64,000 nucleotides of DNA from an uncultured Bacteroidales bacterium (lineage in GTDB: Bacteria > Bacteroidota > Bacteroidia > Bacteroidales > P3): assembly GCA_900316055.1 (NCBI GenBank), contig ONBK01000004.1:124001-188000 (forward strand), read 5' to 3'. The notes under the pieces were generated by a model, which saw only the letters and a program-made list of their open reading frames with translations, did not search any database and was not told where the DNA came from. A program made the translations under genes and the position numbers. Positions 10,601 to 15,837 of this stretch are shown here, one piece after another. Numbering within the stretch: the stretch's first letter is position 1; each line of letters begins with the position of its first letter.

Positions 10601-11078
10601 CAGCACTGACACCCAACGTGAAGGTTTCCTGTAGTAAATCCTCCGACGGGAACCAGTCGAACTCAAATTGGGAAAGCGCTCCACCACCGTAATAGTTGGG
10701 CGCTACATCAACCGCGTGGCTCACGCCATCGTTGATAATGGTCAAGCGGGAGTTGTATCTGTCATTGGTCACATCGATGATACCATTCACCACCCTGACT
10801 CCAGCCATATAATCATAATAGACAATGGGAATCGCGGCCTGATTGCCAATACGGATCCAGAGGTAGCTGCCATTTTGGGCGTAGGCACCTGCGCCGCTAT
10901 ATTGCTGGACTTCGATGGGCACTGTGATATGCACCTTCCCTGTTGCTGTGACGGTAGCGTCATAGAATCTGGGGTCCGTCATGTAACCATAACAATAAGC
11001 CGACACCGGCATCAGCAGCGCCGCCATCAGTGGCACCGCCATCATTAATCCTCGTAGAAAATGTTTCATATTACTCAA
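1695..11078 (-). CDS. Giant T9SS-secreted multidomain protein (LamG, CarboxypepD_reg, sorting domain)
   Basis: 3127 aa. Residues 1-30 are a signal peptide (LMMAVPLMAALLMPVSAYC). Two carboxypeptidase-regulatory-like beta domains lie near residues 675-775 (GRIAGRVHYEDGSGCPGITV and VRFTGRVLFENSSVPVRDA). Two concanavalin/LamG-like modules start near 2030 (TSLYFDGTPSCG) and 2245 (FALHLDGTQAVSL). A domain shared with the 160-aa lipoprotein lies near 2640. The last 75 residues (YPIPFTNHVDF...GVYFATV...TIKLIKK) are a T9SS type A sorting domain. The protein is therefore predicted to cross the outer membrane by T9SS and act at the surface or outside. Several low-complexity segments (about 1974-2010, 4612-4646, 8236-8275) derive from microrepeats. 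No catalytic domain is recognised; a structural or adhesive role is an inference. Confidence 0.85.
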   Translation of the reverse strand: MSNMKHFLRGLMMAVPLMAALLMPVSAYCYGYMTDPRFYDATVTATGKVHITVPIEVQQYSGAGAYAQNGSYLWIRIGNQAAIPIVYYDYMAGVRVVNGIIDVTNDRYNSRLTIINDGVSHAVDVAPNYYGGGALSQFEFDWFPSEDLLQETFTLGVSAELHFYDVADDLGENIFNHTLGTFSNLSSTSVHPQLIDPIFCTASSTANVGKVAVPYVIFQTPLKYYTSWNSAQIPCQNQSDMLYVQPRDTVQPGFMMYVQVQGREASDTTDVIRWLTSNKVAIPAYHKIYNFWVTRHSYERDGLWYEDFRYKELRWYLAYPHTEDIVPNDMFEIQRAYQSDFSDAQTIAMLPIEWADSAMNNKLFTYVDSSRAAWRNPVENSYTVYYRVRRTSSAIWGWEGHDYARSGSCTPSPAPRLPIFPCEAQTYKADDNFADNHKVHLSIKLFNNIYGNGRDFNKRYRYSYWDDHATLYIYKIMQETGDTIRIPISADSIQASIDRVFYHPEHDSDNPSIILHYTDVLNNPCIHYKYELGVERSEATLEPPVWTWQFEQGYDVEGGYSHNISFVRDGGEDPYYTNAGNLDGLEGTHLVSPEYVRLTWGMTDGGVDEFLVEARPDNDPSAAWTTLGTTTNSFWVDHEADPQISPVWQYRVTMSYTCEGNTVSTSHVTTGSRSPYGRIAGRVHYEDGSGCPGITVTATRTDNGATVQVATTDSTGAYLFDSLPYGGGVEYAITPTSQTAQFHYNNTTSPSATITLTLHRCITQGVDFDNISSVRFTGRVLFENSSVPVRDACFRLNGNLMRFANTPVKTDASGNFEIRVPQGSAFTLQVVKEGHHFNGDGFVRINNDSLITRSTPLDGVRVWDETKVRLTGRVCGGLDQTALPLGLGLSRNNLGDDLKLVLELEGDNVSYVVRVPSDLTKDTLEYTVPHLLYGGFNGVDGFDRVDTVGETDVHYQLKRVVIEPDPATGEFSADLFPVRWKIIQASATGYATLFGRGRTGEVLDLSGAATVRDTVHEAPTAANGWGEHARYATSNAHYKLTYRAPITITCKQLKWGMEVDYFGEPTIKRQTITNENIQVPVATKQADGTYRYLFGAPVFESGTYDFRAYAHEDYYYNSDPNGIPDEVRIKGGTLKIYNGMHENENANTQVSSKELDTLGSADFSIPIDYVSFVRSDTNVQRVLDLSVESDGEYVEQQAVRGYVTGRRKTDADAVTSTHGTIQLLDVLRDPPGSNSSAYIESGAEYSYSYTYDFQFKFGLEFGLTLGTQAKTVMGAFVGMGAGTFLGQNMDFSTTYDFTLPITSSYNYKHQGNYTFKTAERISTSSDPYYVGQDADVYIGAVQNVYFRRVDAVQPLDSVTYSALGGSSANGSMQTVGEGVDTNGNKYYLVIGSELETGPYLNSTFAYTHSHIRDNLIPQLTHQRDALLLTCDSATAQATADARGTQVYWSRVSPDDENWACEDYYLPMRPTGSSNLYTDEVASLNKRIADWVQLLYQNEAEKVAAIHQHQHDSVATYSVSGPLTISRSENYSYSNAYHVYWDYPGFGVGTGDLIGNIANAFAKPIVNLIRNAFTKVRNNAQGENGINPLLVGVNAPGSATKFSLTPIIDFNFGRDPMRSLSHTREIGFTLAPDKYGNMDVSIYRMKKSASEFAFNVASDTTREFVDNGNDYDGDDYLYGSLVYYLRGGAAKCPCEVADSTEFYHPKTPLSAGALRLENPKVDINVHERSNVPVDRPALFTIQLYNELEATVGAAMDNPITFKLKLNEQSNPHGARILIDGMPLTDGRTIVLTGSQVITKTMEVYAGDGYDFEDLIIEFQSTCIASTKGKAQFSVHFMPVSCDVSLDQVHDNWVLNTLSPQDSTGYYLPVGIKDFDVNYRNFDHIEFQYKLSTQSVDEWVTLCSYYADSLLYSMASGNKAMITGGRIDNIHFYGERDPIEQHYDLRAVSFCRHGSGFITKSSEVFSGIKDTRCPRVFGQPEPAYGILGVADNIKLRFNEPIAGNYLDEDNNFQLLGVTNSSGRISTGTSLYFDGTPSCGASSAVTRVLADKSFSIDLMAKPYTALPSGNMELFGHTTPTGGISFGLEPDGDSCRMYAYVGDSYVHSKRLEPLTDFRRMVMVVDLDESRVRFFAGTEEVTDPATSADTTLSSYLLTLNSQSAPLVFGHGFRGNMLEARVWLKAMSQADIAETHERRLTGYERKLAAYYPMNEGRGTSCADKASGSTLSLHGFAWTTPAGFALHLDGTQAVSLDQNILSRSNIHDYTLMFWFRTTEYNVPLFSAGWRQRGYQGVDGFDGTLIAIENGRLRFRNGNLMQQATGTFADGSWHHYVLTVNRTLNNAAVYVDGNLMNTFATDTLSGLSGDMLIGGAWNRSVLRGSIDELVLFEQALPKSLVEAYDNLAPYGDEMGLVAWLPFSEQVENSNGIMEEHFSINNRKIFRTTDGTVVEKIQPLTLSPGFDTLNALFATDEDIAPVRERGLLTKMNFDWSFNNDELLINLNMQDREINKNNIYITVRNVEDLNGNRTVSPTMWQVYVNKNVLLWGVNHMEASLYETSVNDFELTTDIQNISGRRHQYTIDGLPDWLTVNQSYGSINPQEIIPVRFTVDHNLPVGIYSEIVYLTDEDGLSEPLKIMVEIKAFCPWGDANPNGYERQMTLRGQVMVDGVYDSDPNDIVAAMIGNDIVGMANVDFNGEAGTSYLYMTIYGSEVLENMPVKFRLWQASTGRIYSLSSSTAVTYHTDNMVGLPPSTPVLLSTSANEVQNLDIMEGWNWISFYLKPDANSAIGDLLYNATPWDKEDQLKSVATLQFAEWDGDQWVGTLTRLDHKQMYMMRTGEFHYNTQLAGRRLSSEADRTIPLHQGWNAFPYLLSSTENITNAMADYIEHMSVGDIIKSQTAFAVYSENERWEGSLKVLTPGQGYLLHRQADGTVNFTFRPSRSSKGSKGDGVDQSNEADQTFRPATNMTLIARVEGMNSVSPLRAYVAGENVGVAEPMLVDGDTLYFLTLGTDQPGDLSFTMEYDGTATKLSTLHSSLSTQPNRHIGTLANPVVLSPLTSQVTAYPIPFTNHVDFVATEGWADDFTITIYNIDGVLIDRITTSGWTPADLPAGVYFATVNNNGTLTTIKLIKK

Positions 11079-11099
11079 ATATTATATTTCATTATTATA

Positions 11100-12581
11100 T
11101 CAATTCGCCTCCTTCACCAGACGCACAGAGCAGCCGTAGGTCTGGTCCTGAGCGTTGGAGGCTGTCAGCTCTGTTTCGGAGAAATAGAATCGGTAGGCTT
11201 GATTATTGTAGGGCGAGGAAGACCAATAGTATCCTTGGGCGCCACTCGCTCCGCCGCTGTATCCCGCGGCTGGTAGGAACACGGCACCGGCGGCCTCCAT
11301 CTGTGCCCACTGGGCAGCGGTGTATTTGTTGGCATTCCAGCTGACGTTGCCCGTCTCATTCACGCCCTCTATGGCTGCCAACCCCGCGGGGTGTACGTAA
11401 TGGTCGGGCAGCAGGATAACGCCTTGGTGCTCATCCATCAGGCGTGCTTTGGCGAAACGGGGTCCGCTACGGCCGAATAACAGATAATCCCACTCGGTGC
11501 TGGTCATCATGCGCCAGGTCGCGCCTCCAATGGTGCGGCTTTCGCTGTTCCAAGTGAAGAGGCCACCGTTGTCGTACTGGTTCGTGGCGAACTCCCATGT
11601 TTCGCCGTCATGCTGCAGGTTGCCCTGCGAGAAGCTCACCCTGGTGGTGGGGCTGACAGAGAATGCGCCCTTGACGGAAGGGGTGACATCGGCACCGCCG
11701 CGCACGATGGCTATCTCGGGCGAGGCCTTGACCTCGTTGCGCCCGAGCGCGCCGAAGGAGGTCTTGCTTTTCTCAAAGGTGAATACCTCCATGCTGCCGT
11801 AGGCCACGGGTGCCAGATGGGTGTAGACGCGGATGGTGACCGTCCCCAGGTCGGTGCTGCTCGGTATCACAGGCACCTGGACACATTTTTCGGCATTCAC
11901 GGCGAGGGCGACAGGACTGCTGAAGTAGACGGTGACGGTCTTCGACCCCGTGCCCGTGGCGCTGACGGTGGGCACGTCGCTGGTACTCAAGCCGACCGAG
12001 GCCTGACCGCAGAGGTTGACGCTGCCGGAGGTCACACTCACCGAGTCGAGGTACAGGACGGTGTCGTTGGTGAAAGTGTTCTTCACATTCACGTTGATGC
12101 CGGCGCTGAGGTGCTTGAACTTCACGCCCGTGGCATTAGCCTCGCTGCGGGCGGCCATGGGCAGCGAAAGCACCTGGTTGTCGCCGTCGAACGAGCTGCC
12201 ATAATGCGACGGGAAGACCACCGTGGCACTCGTGGTTGTTAGGTTACCGGCACCCTCGGCAGTGGCAATGATGTCGGGATAGAACGAGTTGAACTCGGTG
12301 CTTGTTACGAAAGAACCGCCGCCATCCTTCGCGGCATACCAGTGGCTGCCAGAACCTTGGGTGACCGTTCCTTCGTCACCATTGATCCTCACCTTGTCGC
12401 CAGCGACCCACTTCACCGAGGTGCCGTTGACGGTGGTTTTAACTTCTGAACCCGACCCCTCGGCGAAAATCTCAATGGAGCCATCGGGGAGGCCGTCTGC
12501 GTCATCCTTCGTGCACCCGCTCATCATCGCCACGCCGCAAAGCATGGTGGTGATGGCCAGAATTGAAAACCTATGATTCAT
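11100..12581 (-). CDS. Lipoprotein, fimbrillin-like N-terminus with FISUMP-like C-terminal domain
   Basis: 493 aa with a lipoprotein signal peptide (LCGVAMMSGC). The N-terminal half (EIFAEGSGSEVKTTVNGTSVKWVAGDKVRING) looks like the Bacteroidales fimbrillin/Mfa-like beta domains found in surface lipoproteins. The C-terminal third (VSFSQGNLQHDGETWEFATNQYD, then TSTEWDYLLFGR, VFLPAAGYSGG, YYWSSSPYNNQAYRFYF, SVRLVKEAN) is the FISUMP type, in which a YWSS-x-SVR tail is typical. It lies 21 bp upstream of the giant cargo gene and downstream of the 61-aa peptide, so it is probably co-transcribed with both. A partner or anchor role for the 3127-aa protein is a guess. Confidence 0.75.
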   Translation of the reverse strand: MNHRFSILAITTMLCGVAMMSGCTKDDADGLPDGSIEIFAEGSGSEVKTTVNGTSVKWVAGDKVRINGDEGTVTQGSGSHWYAAKDGGGSFVTSTEFNSFYPDIIATAEGAGNLTTTSATVVFPSHYGSSFDGDNQVLSLPMAARSEANATGVKFKHLSAGINVNVKNTFTNDTVLYLDSVSVTSGSVNLCGQASVGLSTSDVPTVSATGTGSKTVTVYFSSPVALAVNAEKCVQVPVIPSSTDLGTVTIRVYTHLAPVAYGSMEVFTFEKSKTSFGALGRNEVKASPEIAIVRGGADVTPSVKGAFSVSPTTRVSFSQGNLQHDGETWEFATNQYDNGGLFTWNSESRTIGGATWRMMTSTEWDYLLFGRSGPRFAKARLMDEHQGVILLPDHYVHPAGLAAIEGVNETGNVSWNANKYTAAQWAQMEAAGAVFLPAAGYSGGASGAQGYYWSSSPYNNQAYRFYFSETELTASNAQDQTYGCSVRLVKEAN

Positions 12582-12648
12582 ATCTAATTTTTAACTCTTA
12601 ATTCTTAACTATTATCTATTAACTATTATCTATTAACTCACAACTCCC
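12582..12648. repeat. AT-rich microrepeat spacer
   Basis: Units of the form ATTATCTATTAACT are repeated between the 61-aa peptide gene and the lipoprotein gene. It is one of many short-period repeats in this genome, and no regulatory signal is recognised in it. Confidence 0.6.
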
Positions 12649-12834
12649 CTACCAAGTCCAGCTCGTGGCCGTCCCACGGTCCTCGAGGTTTTGGTCACCT
12701 GTACCGTAGGTTGTTTCTGAAATAATAGCAAGGGTTTTAAACAAATCAACACTGCTGGCGTATCCTCGTTCCGTCTTAAAACTCACCGCCGTCAGCTGCG
12801 GTGCTTCGTATATTTTTTTCCTCTTTTCGCTCAT
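12649..12834 (-). CDS. 61-aa peptide with YEAPxLTxVxFKxERG motif
   Basis: First gene of the minus-strand surface operon, 32 nt downstream of the predicted start of transcription. The peptide begins MSEKRKKIYEAPQLTAVSFK, then TERGYASS, and has no clear signal peptide or membrane segment. The N-terminal pattern is repeated in the decayed copy at 59923 (KKKRYEAPTLTVVTFKVERG), so it is a conserved small-protein family and not a chance ORF. In both places the peptide is linked to FISUMP-type lipoprotein sequence. Its role is unknown: a leader peptide, a regulator, or a precursor that is later modified are all possible, with no proof for any. Confidence 0.65.
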   Translation of the reverse strand: MSEKRKKIYEAPQLTAVSFKTERGYASSVDLFKTLAIISETTYGTGDQNLEDRGTATSWTW

Positions 12835-12872
12835 AGTTCGTATGTTTTAGGAATTGTTGCGATTTCAAGGTG

Positions 12873-12903
12873 CAAATTTACAAATATTTTTGAATCTACC
12901 AAA
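12873..12903 (-). promoter_or_regulatory. Bacteroidota-type promoter for the surface-protein operon
   Basis: Read on the minus strand this is TTTG, 19 bases, then TAAATTTG, a full match to the Bacteroidota -33/-7 consensus (TTTG and TAnnTTTG). Transcription should begin near 12866, about 32 nt before the 61-aa peptide. Confidence 0.75.
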
Positions 12904-13034
12904 AAAAAATTTCCACTTATATGCATTTCGTTCTTGTTCCAGTAGAATGACTTATCATCGTCAATAATAATTTAACAATATCAAGAACCCTTTAACGTAT
13001 CACCGCCATATCAACACTGACGATGGTAGGATTT

Positions 13035-13078
13035 GATACGGTGTTGATACGGTGTTAGGACGGTGTTGATACGGTGTT
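13035..13078. repeat. 11-bp direct tandem repeat, four units
   Basis: Four consecutive copies of GATACGGTGTT (13035, 13046, 13057, 13068; the third starts AGGAC). The period is close to one helical turn, so all copies face the same side of the DNA, as in arrays of protein-binding sites. It lies about 105 bp upstream of the plus-strand promoter and 130 bp from the minus-strand one. Confidence 0.85.
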
Positions 13079-13181
13079 GGCATTGATTTATAGCGACTTA
13101 CAGGTTTACAAATTATACAAAACACTGACAACAAAATAGTTATCGTATTATTTTAACAATTATTAACACAGAATTTTAACA

Positions 13182-13209
13182 TTTGTTATGATTTTATTTT
13201 GTATATTTG
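13182..13209 (+). promoter_or_regulatory. Promoter of the coiled-coil protein gene
   Basis: TTTG at 13182, a 16-base spacer (short), and TATATTTG at 13202-13209. The -7 element matches the TAnnTTTG consensus and the predicted leader is about 25 nt. Confidence 0.6.
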
Positions 13210-13241
13210 CAGATTGAAAAAAGCCATAAAAAGATAAAAAA

Positions 13242-13967
13242 ATGAGCAAAAAACTGTTACTATTTTCAGTGGTGCTGGTGCTGTTCGCCGGCGTGAAAGG
13301 TCAAAGCGCGAAGTCCGTCACTGTTCAGGTGGGACCCGTCAGTGCTTCAGGATTCTCTATCAAGATTGAGAAAGAAGAGCGTCTCGTGCAGAATGCCATG
13401 AACCAACGTCTGAAAGAGGCCGACATGAAAACCCAAAAGATAGAGGGTTACACAGCCTGTCTTGACCAACTCTTCGTCGACATCGCCACCTTCCCCATCA
13501 ACCTCTATACCAAGGTGGAACGCGACGGAAAGAACAAATGCATCGTGACCATCTGCGCCTTTCCTACCGATCTGTCGGTGAACAAGGAGTCTATCCAGAC
13601 AAACACCCAAACTTTCCTCGAAGGCTTCGTGAGCTATGTGAACCGTTTCGAGGCCCGCGGCCAATTGGAGGAGGCTCAGAGCAACCTCAAGAAGGCCCAG
13701 AAGAAGCTGGAGGCGGCCGAATCGGCAGTGGCGAAAATAGAAAAGAACATCAAAGAGGATCAGGAGGACATCGCCGAGAAGACCAAGGAGATAGAGAAGT
13801 ACAATGAGAAAATCCGCAATTGTCAGGCCGACATCAAGAAGTTGGAGGAGAAAATAGCCAAACGCCAGGAAGAGAAGACGAAAGCCTCTCAGGAGGTGGA
13901 CAAGGCCTCCGAGAATATGAGCAATGTGCTAAAAGAGGTGGAGAGATACCAAAAACTAGCCGAGTAG
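13242..13967 (+). CDS. Secreted coiled-coil protein
   Basis: 241 aa. Residues 1-21 form a signal peptide (LLLFSVVLVLFAGVKGQ). Residues about 25-135 are a small globular part with no family I recognise. Residues about 140-241 are a long heptad-rich coiled coil (LKKAQKKLEAAESAVAKIEK and onward, many K/E/Q). It is probably periplasmic and may oligomerise. The 3' end overlaps the convergent ettA gene by 12 bp. Function unknown. Confidence 0.75.
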   Translation: MSKKLLLFSVVLVLFAGVKGQSAKSVTVQVGPVSASGFSIKIEKEERLVQNAMNQRLKEADMKTQKIEGYTACLDQLFVDIATFPINLYTKVERDGKNKCIVTICAFPTDLSVNKESIQTNTQTFLEGFVSYVNRFEARGQLEEAQSNLKKAQKKLEAAESAVAKIEKNIKEDQEDIAEKTKEIEKYNEKIRNCQADIKKLEEKIAKRQEEKTKASQEVDKASENMSNVLKEVERYQKLAE

Positions 13968-15626
13968 CTTCTTATAGTGTATCCTGTGCGGCGTATCGTC
14001 GCCCAACCGTTTCTTGCGGTTCTCCTCATATTCAGTGTACCCACCCTCGAAGAAGTAGACCTGCGAGTCGCCCTCGAAGGCCAGAATGTGTGTGCAAATG
14101 CGGTCGAGGAACCAGCGGTCGTGACTGATGACCACGGCGCAGCCGGCAAAGTTCTCCAAGCCTTCTTCCAGGGCACGCATGGTGTTGACATCGATGTCGT
14201 TGGTAGGCTCGTCGAGCAACAGCACATTGGCTTCGCTCTTGAGGGTCAACGCCAGGTGCAGACGGTTACGCTCGCCGCCAGAGAGCACACCCACTTTCTT
14301 GCTTTGGTCGGTGCCGCTGAAGTTGAATCGGCTGATATAAGCACGGCTGTTGATTAAACGGCCACCCACCTGCAGGTTCTCATTGCCGCCCGAAATCATC
14401 TCATAGACGCTCTTTTCGGGGTCAATCTCGGCATGCTGCTGGTCGATATAGCCAATCTTCACGGTCTCACCCACCTCGAAGGTGCCGGTGTCGGGCTTTT
14501 CCAAGCCCATGATGAGGCGGAAGAGGGTGGTCTTGCCACAGCCGTTGGGGCCTATGATGCCCACGATGCCGGCAGGCGGCAGCGAAAAAGTAAGATTTTC
14601 ATAAAGCAGTTTATCGCCGTAGGCCTTGCTGACGCCGTTGACCTCTAACACTTTATTGCCTAATCTCGGGCCGTTGGGGATGAATATCTCGAGGTTCTGT
14701 TCTTTCTCCTTCACGTCCTCGTTGAGGAGTCGGTCGTAGGCAGCCAGACGGGCTTTGCCCTTGGCGTGACGCGCCTTGGGGGCCATACGCACCCATTCCA
14801 ACTCGCGCTGCAGGGTCTTGCGGCGTTTGCTCTCCTGCTTCTCTTCCATGGCCAAACGGGCGGTTTTCTGCTCCAGCCAGCTGCTGTAGTTACCCTTCCA
14901 GGGGATGCCCTCTCCCCTATCTAACTCGAGAATCCAGCCAGCCACATGGTCGAGGAAGTAGCGGTCGTGGGTGACAGCGATGACAGTGCCCTTGTACTGC
15001 TGCAGGTGCTGTTCGAGCCAGTCGATGCTCTCGGCATCGAGATGGTTGGTGGGCTCGTCGAGCAACAGGATATCGGGCTCCTGCAGGAGCAGGCGGCAGA
15101 GGGCCACGCGGCGGCGTTCGCCACCGCTGAGGTTCTTCACCAGCTGGTCTTCGTCGGGACAGCGGAGGGCATCCATAGCGCGCTCGAGTTTGGTATCGAG
15201 GTTCCAGGCGTCGTGAGCCTCCAGAAGTTCAGTGAGCTCTCCCTGACGGGCGATGAGCTTGTCGAAATCGGCGTCGGGCTCGGCGAAGGCGTTGTTCACC
15301 TCGTCGTATTCCTTCAGCAGGTCAACGACCTCCTGCACAGCCTCCTGCACCACCTCCTTGACGGTCTTGGTGTCGTCGAGTTTGGGCTCCTGCTCGAGGT
15401 AGCCGACACTGTAGCCCGGCGAGAAGACCACCTCGCCCTGGTAGTCCTTGTCGACTCCGGCGATAATCTTCATCAGGCTCGACTTGCCACTGCCATTAAG
15501 GCCTATGATGCCAATCTTAGCCCCGTAGAAGAAACTGAGGTATATGTCTTTCAGTATCTGTCGGCTGGGCGGAATCAACTTGCCCACGCCCACCATTGAG
15601 AAGATAATCTTTTTGTCGTCGGCCAT
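13956..15626 (-). CDS. ettA: Energy-dependent translational throttle protein EttA (ABC-F ATPase)
   Basis: 556 aa, the normal EttA length, with two ABC domains and no membrane segments. The first has Walker A GLNGSGKS, signature LSGGERRR and Walker B LLLDEPTNHLD. The second has GPNGCGKT, LSGGERNR and LLLDEPTNDID. ABC-F proteins of this type bind the ribosomal E site and gate the first elongation steps according to the ATP/ADP ratio. The N-terminus (MADDKKIIFSMVGVGKLIPP) is EttA-like and not like Uup or the antibiotic-resistance ABC-F group. It lies on the same strand downstream of recJ, 209 bp away with a terminator between, so it probably has its own promoter. Confidence 0.92.
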   Translation of the reverse strand: MADDKKIIFSMVGVGKLIPPSRQILKDIYLSFFYGAKIGIIGLNGSGKSSLMKIIAGVDKDYQGEVVFSPGYSVGYLEQEPKLDDTKTVKEVVQEAVQEVVDLLKEYDEVNNAFAEPDADFDKLIARQGELTELLEAHDAWNLDTKLERAMDALRCPDEDQLVKNLSGGERRRVALCRLLLQEPDILLLDEPTNHLDAESIDWLEQHLQQYKGTVIAVTHDRYFLDHVAGWILELDRGEGIPWKGNYSSWLEQKTARLAMEEKQESKRRKTLQRELEWVRMAPKARHAKGKARLAAYDRLLNEDVKEKEQNLEIFIPNGPRLGNKVLEVNGVSKAYGDKLLYENLTFSLPPAGIVGIIGPNGCGKTTLFRLIMGLEKPDTGTFEVGETVKIGYIDQQHAEIDPEKSVYEMISGGNENLQVGGRLINSRAYISRFNFSGTDQSKKVGVLSGGERNRLHLALTLKSEANVLLLDEPTNDIDVNTMRALEEGLENFAGCAVVISHDRWFLDRICTHILAFEGDSQVYFFEGGYTEYEENRKKRLGDDTPHRIHYKKLLG

Positions 15627-15760
15627 AGCAATGGTTATTGAGATTTATAGATTTAAATAACGACGGAATTGACCAAATATTGCATCGTCACACAACAAAA
15701 AGCCGTCACGGCATTCCTATGTGCGAATTATACTATTATCACTATAATATATCAACACCC

Positions 15761-15780
15761 ATACCCTAACGATAGGGTAT
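15761..15780. promoter_or_regulatory. Perfect 8-bp inverted repeat upstream of ettA
   Basis: ATACCCTA-acga-TAGGGTAT in the recJ-ettA spacer. It could be an operator or a small hairpin in the RNA. No T-run follows it on either strand. Confidence 0.5.
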
Positions 15781-15800
15781 TACTTTAAACAATAATGAAT

Positions 15801-15837
15801 AAGGAAGGCCACCTGTTGGGTGGCCTTCCTTGTTTTT
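15801..15837. terminator. Hairpin terminator next to recJ 3' end
   Basis: A perfect 13-bp stem (AAGGAAGGCCACC with GGTGGCCTTCCTT, 5-base loop) lies just downstream of the recJ stop. The T-run (TGTTTTT) is on the plus-strand side. On the minus strand the tail is only AT-rich, so it may work in both directions or mainly by structure. Confidence 0.75.

Larger units (their letters stand above)
12835..13241. other. Divergent intergenic region between surface operon and coiled-coil gene
   Basis: This 407-bp gap is very AT-rich. It holds a minus-strand promoter, an 11-bp tandem repeat and a plus-strand promoter, each listed separately. No further gene is visible. Confidence 0.7.
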
